Shown here: positions 7,163 to 14,271 of the stretch, piece by piece
Layout: every line of letters begins with the position of its first letter
How positions within the stretch are numbered: position 1 is the first letter of the stretch
Origin: Haliea sp. E1-2-M8
Lineage (GTDB): Bacteria > Pseudomonadota > Gammaproteobacteria > Pseudomonadales > Halieaceae
Direction: 5' to 3'
Length of the DNA stretch: 52,516 nt
Assembly (NCBI RefSeq): GCF_030649675.1
Contig: NZ_JAUTDR010000021.1
Span: 21,842-74,357, forward strand
Notes under the pieces: model-generated
Seen by the model: the letters and a program-made list of their open reading frames with translations, nothing else
Database searches by the model: none
What the model was told of the DNA's origin: nothing
Position numbers and translations under genes: made by a program

Positions 7163-8250
7163 TTCGCGTGTGGCACCTGTTCCGCAACGGTCCAAAACAG
7201 CCTCCCGCAAGCGAACCCCCAGGTCGATGCACGGATGCGCTTGATCAGGCGCTGTCTGCGCTTTTACAGGCTGACGGCACACTCTCACGAGCCGACTTCA
7301 CCACCCTGACGCTGCCCCTGTTAAAAAAAATGCATTCCGAGGCCGTGGACAGGGTAGGGGAGGGCACCGCCGATGCGGGCCTGGCTGATGTAATCATGAG
7401 GATGGCCGTAGCCTGTCGGCGGGCATGTGATACCCGGATGCCGCAGGGCCGTGCGGGATCCGATTACCGCCGCTACGAGACGGTCTACAACTACGCCTTG
7501 ATCACCGCAATGGCGGTGGCCTGGCACATGGAGGCTGCCGGGTTGCCGCGGGGCGCTCACGAGCCACTGGCGTTATCTTTGATTCCCCCTGCAGGCCTGC
7601 AGCGTCTGCAAGCCGATCCCATGGTCTGGAACGACTGGCTGGCCTTTTTTACGGACGGCGACGACGGTGGCCTGCGGCGCCTGGCAGGCCGTGAGTGGAC
7701 CATGGGCGACAAAGCAGGAGCGGGCAGGGCAGATAACCGCGAGTCGCATCAGCCCGTCAACGCTGTCCTACCAGGGCCACCACCCTGCGCCCAGTCCGTT
7801 CAACCGCTCGGAAACGAGACAGTCGATAGCCAGTGCATCACGCCCCATAAAAACCAGTGGGCGGGGCCCCTGGCCGCGGGCTGGCAGCTGGTCGATACCA
7901 TCCGCGATGGCCTGCGTGATGGCTCCTTGGCCTTCAACGGCAAGGCCGACTGGGTGCAGGTGGACCGGGAGGGACGTACCTTCCTGCAGGTACCGGAGGT
8001 CTTCGAGTGGTGTCAGCACCGACTGGGTGGCGATGATACCGCCAAAACCCTGATCAACCGCTTCGGTCGATTGAATATCTGCACCAAAACGCGGCAGGGC
8101 GAAAATATCCTGCGGGGCGGCCGCCGCAACCAGAAACAGTATCAGCGAGGCTTCGTCGTAGAGGACCCGGCGATCTTCTGGGAGGGTAATGCCCCTGCGG
8201 ATCACTTCTATATCAAACGCCTGACACAGCATGGGTTCGGGACATCCTGA
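7159..8250 (+). CDS. TraI_2/MobH-like protein lacking HD catalytic residues
   Basis: A protein of about 363 residues. The N-terminal ~120 residues, including RRYETVYNYALITAMAVAWHME, resemble the TraI_2 (MOBH relaxase) fold, where one expects 'fr..Yavf.AALLHDIGK'. Here the HD metal-binding pair is replaced (AWHMEA), and no HHH motif is present. The middle ~60 residues are low-complexity linker. The C-terminal ~120 residues (LVDTIRDGLRDGSLAFN, FLQVPEVFEW) match the winged-helix TraI_2_C domain of the same relaxases. It is therefore a relaxase-related but probably non-catalytic protein acting with the replication genes. The GTG at 7159 overlaps the previous stop (GTGA); a GTG at 7138 is possible. 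Confidence 0.6.
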   Translation: MIRVWHLFRNGPKQPPASEPPGRCTDALDQALSALLQADGTLSRADFTTLTLPLLKKMHSEAVDRVGEGTADAGLADVIMRMAVACRRACDTRMPQGRAGSDYRRYETVYNYALITAMAVAWHMEAAGLPRGAHEPLALSLIPPAGLQRLQADPMVWNDWLAFFTDGDDGGLRRLAGREWTMGDKAGAGRADNRESHQPVNAVLPGPPPCAQSVQPLGNETVDSQCITPHKNQWAGPLAAGWQLVDTIRDGLRDGSLAFNGKADWVQVDREGRTFLQVPEVFEWCQHRLGGDDTAKTLINRFGRLNICTKTRQGENILRGGRRNQKQYQRGFVVEDPAIFWEGNAPADHFYIKRLTQHGFGTS

Positions 8251-8298
8251 GAGATGCCGGCCGATAGCACGGCGTGACAACGGCCGTTGCCTGTTCTA

Positions 8299-8333
8299 TA
8301 GTTAACTATTATTATCTCTGTTAGAGGTAGTTA
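8299..8333 (+). promoter_or_regulatory. operator-like repeats before toxin-antitoxin operon
   Basis: The perfect palindrome TAGTTAACTA (8299-8308) and a further half-site TAGTTA (8328-8333) precede the antitoxin ATG at 8337. Xre-type antitoxins autoregulate through such sites. GAGG at 8324-8327 serves as ribosome-binding site. Confidence 0.5.
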
Positions 8334-8336
8334 GTC

Positions 8337-8924
8337 ATGTTAACCGAAGCCGATCGCAGCACACTGGCCCGGGCCGGTATTACCGATATCGACCGCCTGG
8401 CCGCCGCCGCCGCGGCATTTTTGCGCGCGCATCCCATCTATGAGACGGCGCCAGTCATCAACGCCTTGTCCCAAACCGAGGAGACCTTCCTCCGTGACGC
8501 GGGTGCCCGGGGTGTCGGCACCTGGTCGGAAGGCGCCGCCGCCGACAACGTCGCGGTGATCGCCGGAGAATTTGCTCAGATGGTTACCACGGCATTGAGC
8601 CAAAAGGCCGTGGCGGACCTGCTGGGGGTCGGCACCAGCCGCATTCGTCAGAAGCTCGAAGCCGCTGAGCTCTACGCCATACGCTCGACGGGCGGGCGGG
8701 TGTGTCCGGCGTTTCAGTTCGGGCCGACCGGCGCGCTACCGGGCTTGGAGGCCGTTCTGAGGGCCCTGCGCCCCGAGGTGCACCCGGTGGCGGTTCAGCG
8801 CTTTTTTAGGAACGTCCACCCGGATCTCGAATCCGAGACCCTGAACCGCGCCCTGAGCCCGCAGGAATGGCTACTGACCGGCCACCCGGTTGCCGCCGTC
8901 GTGGCCCTTGCCAGCGACGTCTGA
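8337..8924 (+). CDS. Xre/MbcA/ParS-type antitoxin
   Basis: A 195-residue antitoxin of the RES-Xre family. Residues ~75-110 hold an HTH (LSQKAVADLLGVGTSRIRQKLE). The extreme C-terminus, ALSPQEWLLTGHPVAAVVALA, is the typical toxin-binding end of the MbcA/ParS domain. It should neutralise the RES toxin encoded next and repress the operon. The toxin ATG overlaps this stop codon by one base (TGATG), the usual antitoxin-first arrangement. It is longer than typical members (~130-150 residues) because of an N-terminal alanine-rich extension. Confidence 0.85.
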   Translation: MLTEADRSTLARAGITDIDRLAAAAAAFLRAHPIYETAPVINALSQTEETFLRDAGARGVGTWSEGAAADNVAVIAGEFAQMVTTALSQKAVADLLGVGTSRIRQKLEAAELYAIRSTGGRVCPAFQFGPTGALPGLEAVLRALRPEVHPVAVQRFFRNVHPDLESETLNRALSPQEWLLTGHPVAAVVALASDV

Positions 8925-9568
8925 TGCCCAAGTTCCCTGAACCGCCGGGCCTTGCGGCCCTGCGGGCAATCACGCCCGTCCTGCACACGGTGGCGGCCGG
9001 TGTCACGGTAACCCGCCTGTGCTTTGCCGGCGGTGATCACCCGAGCTCCTGGGATCGATTTCGTTACTTTGGCCCCACCAACAGCCGCTTCGACCACCAG
9101 CTGCCGGACGGGCAGGGCAGGGCGTACGTGCAGGACCGGGGCATCATGTACCTGGCCGCCGGCCCGGAAGCGATTCCGACCTGCCTGGCCGAAGTCTTCC
9201 AGGCGACCCGCCTGATTGACCGTCATGCCCGGGATCCGGTGCTGGCTGGTTTCGCGCTCGCAACCGACCTGACCCTGCTCGATCTGACCGGACCCTTTGC
9301 TACCGCCATGGGCGCCTCGATGGCCCTGCATGCGGGGCCTCGCCCGCGCGCGCGGCGTTGGGCGCAGCAACTTTATGACGCCTACCCGAACATTGACGGC
9401 CTGCTGTACTGCGCCTCCATGTACGGCAATGCACCCGCTATCGCGTTATTCGAGCGCGGGGCGCGGGCCATTCCAGCACGCCCGGTCTTTCATCGAGAGC
9501 TCCGGGATGCCGTGATGGCCAATATCCTCACCCAAACCGGCCGGCTGATCGGTTACGAGGTGGTCTGA
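8924..9568 (+). CDS. RES-domain toxin (NAD+-degrading)
   Basis: A 214-residue RES-domain protein. RES toxins such as MbcT and Res break down NAD+ or ADP-ribosylate a host enzyme, stopping growth when the antitoxin is lost. The three name-giving residues can be placed: Arg in the segment WDRFRYFGP, Glu in LAEVFQATR and Ser in YCASMYGN. The start at 8924 (MPKFPEPP) overlaps the antitoxin stop by one base; the frame upstream of it has no ribosome-binding site. On this element it probably acts as a stabilisation (addiction) module, complementing the par system. Confidence 0.88.
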   Translation: MPKFPEPPGLAALRAITPVLHTVAAGVTVTRLCFAGGDHPSSWDRFRYFGPTNSRFDHQLPDGQGRAYVQDRGIMYLAAGPEAIPTCLAEVFQATRLIDRHARDPVLAGFALATDLTLLDLTGPFATAMGASMALHAGPRPRARRWAQQLYDAYPNIDGLLYCASMYGNAPAIALFERGARAIPARPVFHRELRDAVMANILTQTGRLIGYEVV

Positions 9569-10398
9569 CCGCAGGGCGGCTGGACGTGGCGGCAGGATCA
9601 ACACGCTTCAGGGCCAGGATTTGAAGGCACCCGTTGTCACTTCCGTGAGCATTCCTCTCTTGCTGGCGTCACTACGAGCAGTGGAGCGCAGCGGAAGTGG
9701 TGTAGTGACGCCAGCCCGCTGGCGTGGGCGAGCCCGGTAACCACTGGGCTCGCGCGGGCGCCACACGCCCGCCTTGCTGGTGACACGCTAGTGACGTAAA
9801 GAACTTGAATATTGACCCCAAGCCACCCCGCACGGCCTAATGGCTGTGCTTAGTGGCTGTTGCCAACAGCATATAAGCACGCGGGCTACGCCCGCATGGC
9901 TGGTAAACCAGCAAGTGGTATCGGCGCCCAGCGGCGATATCCAGGTCGGCGACGCCGACGCAAACCCAGGGGGTTGAAGCGAACTCCCTCTGGGGGCGCG
10001 CTTCACCATTCGTTGTAATCAGTGAATGCAGAGGAGGTGTCATCGACGATAACAGCAACACGGTCTGCTGCGCCGCAAGGCAGCATAAGTCCGCTGTCCA
10101 GGGACATGTCCCGGACCGCTAGACGGTTGGCGATTCCCCACAGGGTATGCCGTCGTCGCCTGGGGATGCCAGGCACATAGAAAACGCTTTCGGCTCGTTT
10201 CCTGCTTCGCAGGATCACATAGCGCTACGGCCTGTGTGAGAGCACGAAAACTTACCAAACGGAGTCAGTACTAATAACGACCCGGTTTGGACAGCGGAAC
10301 AGACCGGCGTCTGTCAGTCGCAGCATCGCGGCGTATCGGTGCACGGTGGGTACGAACACGCGGTAATGGCATCAGGAGACTGTGTCCGGAGGAGGGCA
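9569..10398. other. hairpin-rich non-coding region before integrase
   Basis: No convincing gene lies here; the minus-strand open frames have no recognisable domain or ribosome-binding site. The segment is dense in perfect hairpins: a 14-base stem GCTGGCGTCACTAC (9662-9675 with 9702-9715), GCGAGCCC/GGGCTCGC (9728-9735 with 9746-9753) nested in GGCGTG/CACGCC (9721-9726 with 9764-9769), GCGGGC-TAC-GCCCGC (9881-9895), CTGGT-AA-ACCAG (9900-9911), GTCGGC-GAC-GCCGAC (9945-9959), an RNA-motif copy at 10071-10122, and CCTGC-TTC-GCAGG (10201-10213). It may be a long structured RNA, an origin of transfer or a recombination site. Confidence 0.6.
10071..10122 (+). ncRNA. structured RNA motif upstream of integrase (copy 2)
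   Basis: This shares CGCCGCAAGGCA and the GCTAG tail with the motif at 21-77. In between it forms GTCC-A-GGGA-CATG-TCCC-GGAC (10096-10116), equivalent to the GGGA-TACG-TCCC hairpin of copy 1 but with different flanking pairs. Same topology with different stems points to conserved RNA (or single-strand DNA) structure. It lies ~280 bases before the recombinase start. Confidence 0.55.
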
Positions 10399-11262
10399 GT
10401 GCGCGACCTAGACTACAGCTTGCAGCAGATGGTGAAGCAGTCCCGTGAAGGCTCCTTTGGCACCCGGGCAGCGCGCCAGGCGATTCTGCTGCAGGCCGCC
10501 AAGACCCTGCACGAGCTGGGCTACCGCAAGATGCGGCCTGAGAGCATCAAACCCAAACACGTGCAGGCCTTGGTGGAGCACTGGAAGGAACAGAAGCTGA
10601 CGCCCGGCACCATCAAGAATCGGCTGTCACAGGTGCGCTGGTGGGCGGGGCAGGTGCAGAAGCCGGCTGTCGTCGCCAGGGACAACGACCACTATGGTAT
10701 CGACCGCCGACGCTATGTGACGGGCGAGGATAAGTCCAAATCACTGGACAGTGAAAAATTGGGCCGGGTCCGGGATGAGCACACGAAGTTGTCGTTGCAA
10801 CTGCAGGCGGCCTTTGGGCTGCGCCGCGAGGAGTCGATCAAGTTTTCGCCAGTCTACGCGGATCGGGGAGACCGGATCGTACTCAAGGCCTCCTGGACCA
10901 AAGGCGGCAAAAGCCGGGAAATCCCCATCACAAACGCTCAACAGCGGGAACTGCTTAACCAGGCCCGGCGCATAGCCGGCCTGGGCTCACTGATTCCCGT
11001 CAATAAAAATTACATCCAGCAACTGAGAACCTATGAGCGCTCGAGCATGCGAGCGGGTCTGGATAAAAACCACGGTTTGCGCCATGCCTACGCCCAGCGC
11101 CGCTACGAGGAGCTTACCGGCTGGAAATGCCCGGCTGCGGGGGGGCCGAACCGCAGGGCATTGAGTGGCGATCAACGTAACCTCGACAAGGCAGCCAGAG
11201 AACAGATCTCCAGGGCGCTGGGCCATGAGCGCCTGGCCATCGTGGCCGTCTATTGCGGCTGA
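10399..11262 (+). CDS. tyrosine recombinase / integrase
   Basis: A 287-residue integrase of the short ICE-associated type. An N-terminal SAM-like core-binding domain includes LGYRKMRPESIKPKHVQALVEHWK. The catalytic domain shows Arg in AAFGLRREESIKF, the H-x-x-R box in HGLRHAYAQRR, His in LGHERLAIV and the nucleophile Tyr two residues before the end (VAVYCG). The GTG at 10399 is chosen because GGAGGAGGG at 10388-10396 precedes it; a longer frame from 10339 lacks such a site. This type is often an internal 'integrase-domain' gene of integrative elements rather than the main integrase at the attachment site, and no att repeats are seen here. Confidence 0.85.
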   Translation: MRDLDYSLQQMVKQSREGSFGTRAARQAILLQAAKTLHELGYRKMRPESIKPKHVQALVEHWKEQKLTPGTIKNRLSQVRWWAGQVQKPAVVARDNDHYGIDRRRYVTGEDKSKSLDSEKLGRVRDEHTKLSLQLQAAFGLRREESIKFSPVYADRGDRIVLKASWTKGGKSREIPITNAQQRELLNQARRIAGLGSLIPVNKNYIQQLRTYERSSMRAGLDKNHGLRHAYAQRRYEELTGWKCPAAGGPNRRALSGDQRNLDKAAREQISRALGHERLAIVAVYCG

Positions 11263-11537
11263 ACAATCACCATCGGCATGATTGGATTGCATGCCGTTCA
11301 AGAGCGGTTACACTGGGGCGCTTGGCTCTTTGGACACCCGTTTCATGCTCACGCGACATGAACACCTCGCTGTTAATACCCACAATGTCGGCAAGCACAG
11401 TCTGAGCATATCAGACCGCTGTATGCCCTGTGTGGTCCACGTCGAGATCGCTCGGGCCTGTAGCGCCAAGCTGGGTCAGTAATGCGATGTTGACTGAGCG
11501 CCTTTCCACGGGCATCTGCTCCGGTTAACCGAGACCC
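11263..11537. other. intergenic region
   Basis: 275 bases between the recombinase and the cargo block. A 66-codon open frame at 11282-11482 has no recognisable features. No clear promoter or terminator could be identified. Confidence 0.5.
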
Positions 11538-12392
11538 ATGCTTCGTTTAAAAAAACGCGCACTCATCCGCTGCCTGAACCAGGTCGCGATCGTGCTGTTG
11601 AGCCCGTTGGTGCTGCTCGGCAATGCGGCTGCCGATGTCCGGTTTGTTGGGGGCGATAGCGAAGTCAGGGGCCGGCTGATTGAGCTGGTCAGCACACGGT
11701 GGCCGGGTGATGAGCTCGCCGCGATCGATCTCACCATCACGATTGGCGCCAATGCATTGGACGATTACTGTTCAGTGGGCGAATCGATGGGTCCCGTGCT
11801 GGCGATTCACCTGTATGCCTCTCACTACCGGCAAAGCACAGCAAACTGCCGAGTGCCGATAGCGGCCATTCCGGCCGATCCACCCCTAACCTACCAAATA
11901 CAGTTGTCACAGGCCCTGTTTCCGAGAAGCCGCACGGCGATGCTAGTGCGTAGCGACGCAACGCCCCTAAGCGAACAGGCCGTAGACACCCCCTTATCAA
12001 TACCGTCGGTTGGCGTTGCCAAGGGCTTGGGACGACTGGTCAAAGAGGGTCGATGGGACGTTTTCCTACTGCCCGTTGATCACGAGGTCTTCTCCGGTGC
12101 CGACTATCGGTTGGTCATCGAGACGCTGTTTAGACACCGCAAGCCAACCATCGTGTCGATCAACTCACTGCTCAGTGTGGGTGCGATCGCGGCTACGTTT
12201 TACTCGCAGAGTCAGCTCGACCACGCGCTGCTCCTGACCCTAGAGCGTTACCTCTCGGACGGGGTGCTCGAAGCAACGACTCCCGAGCGGGTCAATGTCA
12301 CCGTTAACCGAACAGTACTCAGAAACCTGTACGGACGGACTATCACCGCAGAGGAGCTGCGGGCACTGGAAAACGAGGTCAACGGTGGTTAA
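11538..12392 (+). CDS. periplasmic ABC-type substrate-binding protein
   Basis: A 284-residue exported protein with an N-terminal signal peptide (basic KKRALIR, hydrophobic core VAIVLLSPLVLL, cleavage near NAAAD). The rest has the alternating beta-alpha pattern of the ABC_sub_bind family (PF04392-like): LFPRSRTAMLVRSDATPLSEQ, RWDVFLLPVDHEVFS, and RHRKPTIVSINSLLSVGAIA with GRTITAEELRAL at the end. Such proteins often pair with sensor kinases rather than transporters. The kinase gene downstream starts 8 bases before this stop, so it is a probable periplasmic sensor for that kinase. The ligand is unknown. Confidence 0.75.
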   Translation: MLRLKKRALIRCLNQVAIVLLSPLVLLGNAAADVRFVGGDSEVRGRLIELVSTRWPGDELAAIDLTITIGANALDDYCSVGESMGPVLAIHLYASHYRQSTANCRVPIAAIPADPPLTYQIQLSQALFPRSRTAMLVRSDATPLSEQAVDTPLSIPSVGVAKGLGRLVKEGRWDVFLLPVDHEVFSGADYRLVIETLFRHRKPTIVSINSLLSVGAIAATFYSQSQLDHALLLTLERYLSDGVLEATTPERVNVTVNRTVLRNLYGRTITAEELRALENEVNGG

Positions 12393-14271
12393 GCGAAAAC
12401 TTAAACTGTCGCTGTTCGTGATCACACTGCTGCCGTCACTGGCGGGTGTCATGCTGATCAGTGCCATCTCGTGGCGACTGTTTGACCCCGCGGTCGAGCG
12501 ATCATCGGAAGTGGCCCTGCAGATGATGGAGGATATGATCAGGACCACGGGGAGTGAATCCCTGCGCTATCCACTGGCCATTGGCGATGAGGCAGGTGTG
12601 CAGCGACTCGCTGCCGCGATGGCAAGCAACCAGCTGGTATTTGCCATTCAGGTGGCGGATTCCGAGGGGAGACTCCTCGCGAGAGAACAAAATCCTAGCC
12701 TGCCTATTGCTGACGGAGTGCGCATTCTTGAATACCGCGAAGATCTCTACATCGAAGCGATGGATATAGACGAGGTGCGCGGCGATGACAGCACCCCAGG
12801 CATCTATGTGGGTCAGGTGTTGTACCAGCTATCGCCCCATGTCTTGGCGATGGAAAAAGAAAGGCTGGTGAGTGAATACCGGGTATTGATCGGTGTGTTC
12901 CTCGCGCTGGGCCTGGCACTCATCTTCGGCGCGACACGCATATTGTGGCGCTCGGTGGGCACCATTAAACACGGCCTCGGAAAAATAGCCGATGGCGAAA
13001 GTGGCGTCATTGTCGAGGACGATTCCTTTGTGGCGGAATTCAGCCTGATATCCCGTGGGGTCAATCACTTGTCGGACAAGATTGATCTGGCCAGGGTCAA
13101 GCAAGAGAAGGCGATGCTAGACCTGGAAATGGCGGCGGCACGAGCCCAGCAATCCGACCGCGATACGCGCGCATTCTATGAGATGGCGACACGTGAAATT
13201 GCCGAGCCCGTGATGCGGGTCGTGGAGCTGCTCACGTTACACAAGGAAGCCGATTCCACACCGGTGTCCCTGGATGTGGTGCTGGATAACGCGGAACGGG
13301 TCAAGCTGTCTGTGCTGGCCATGTTGGGAAAACTCAATGATGACCGGGATACCCTCGCGGATATCGAGGGCGACTTGGTGGAGTACTTCTACAGGTTCGA
13401 AAAGCGCTTCCGACCACGCTGCGAGGTCAGAAAATTGGCCTTTGTGGTGGATGCCAAGGGTGAACCCTGTCGCAGTACCTATAAGTTTGATATCCGGACG
13501 CTGGATATCGTGCTGGAGAAGCTGCTCGATAACGCGCTGCAATATACCCCCGAGGGTGAAATCAGGGTCAACTGGCAGATTGAGGAGGATGCTGTACGTC
13601 AGCAGCTGCTGGTCTCTGTCAGAGACAACGGGATAGGGATTGCCGAAGACGATCAAGAGCGGGTTTTTGAACGCTACACCCGCGGCGAAACGCCAGACGG
13701 CGGCGGGACGGGAAGCGGCCTTGGTCTGTATATCGCCAGGGAACTCCTTAAACGACAAGGCGGAACCCTGACCGTCCGCAGCCAGCGCGGGGTGGGTAGC
13801 GAATTCACCCTAACGCTGCCCGTGGTGGCCGGTGCCGAAGCCGCGGTTGAACAGCTCGATCTCAGCGGCAAAACCGCGCTGCTGGTCGGGACGACCACAC
13901 GGGATACCCGAGTGATCGAAGGCCTGTTGACGTCCTGGAACATGCTGTGTCTGTGTGCCGATACGGCCATTGAAGCCCTGGCCCTGCAGGCAGAGCACGC
14001 GGTCGATATTGTCATTCTCGATGAGTGGGTGGACGACATCGATGTTGACAATTTTGCCACCGAATCAAAGAAATGGCGGCCTGAGGTGTTGGTAGGACTC
14101 CTCACCGAGGAAGCCGACCAGCCCACGTCCGGTTATTGGATGCTGGCAAAACCTGTCGCCAAAAAGGACCTGTTCAACCTGGTAAGAAAGGTAACCGTGG
14201 CACGCGTCGCGGGGGTTGAGTACGGCTTGTTGGATAAGCTGGGCGCTCGATCGGACCCCAACCGCGACTAA
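12385..14271 (+). CDS. hybrid sensor histidine kinase lacking the phospho-His
   Basis: A 628-residue membrane kinase: TM1 at ~10-30, periplasmic sensor domain to ~165, TM2 (LIGVFLALGLALIFGA), HAMP-like linker, HisKA, HATPase_c and a C-terminal receiver. The ATP-binding boxes are intact: N box DNALQYTP (~383), G1 DNGIGIAE (~413) and G2 GTGSGLGLYIA (~441). The HisKA motif normally reading S-H-E-x-R-T-P is TREIAEPV, with Arg270 in place of His. The receiver keeps Asp546 (DIVILDEW) and Lys (LAKPV) but lacks the N-terminal acidic pair (LLVGTTTRD). The GTG at 12385 follows GAGGT. It probably works without autophosphorylation on His. The stop overlaps the convergent receptor gene. Confidence 0.8.
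   Translation: MVKRKLKLSLFVITLLPSLAGVMLISAISWRLFDPAVERSSEVALQMMEDMIRTTGSESLRYPLAIGDEAGVQRLAAAMASNQLVFAIQVADSEGRLLAREQNPSLPIADGVRILEYREDLYIEAMDIDEVRGDDSTPGIYVGQVLYQLSPHVLAMEKERLVSEYRVLIGVFLALGLALIFGATRILWRSVGTIKHGLGKIADGESGVIVEDDSFVAEFSLISRGVNHLSDKIDLARVKQEKAMLDLEMAAARAQQSDRDTRAFYEMATREIAEPVMRVVELLTLHKEADSTPVSLDVVLDNAERVKLSVLAMLGKLNDDRDTLADIEGDLVEYFYRFEKRFRPRCEVRKLAFVVDAKGEPCRSTYKFDIRTLDIVLEKLLDNALQYTPEGEIRVNWQIEEDAVRQQLLVSVRDNGIGIAEDDQERVFERYTRGETPDGGGTGSGLGLYIARELLKRQGGTLTVRSQRGVGSEFTLTLPVVAGAEAAVEQLDLSGKTALLVGTTTRDTRVIEGLLTSWNMLCLCADTAIEALALQAEHAVDIVILDEWVDDIDVDNFATESKKWRPEVLVGLLTEEADQPTSGYWMLAKPVAKKDLFNLVRKVTVARVAGVEYGLLDKLGARSDPNRD

Noticed and set aside
9788-10061. Minus-strand open frames in the hairpin region
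   Set aside because: No domain pattern, no ribosome-binding site, and they span several perfect hairpins.
11282-11482. 66-codon plus-strand frame
   Set aside because: Composition unlike a protein and no upstream signal.
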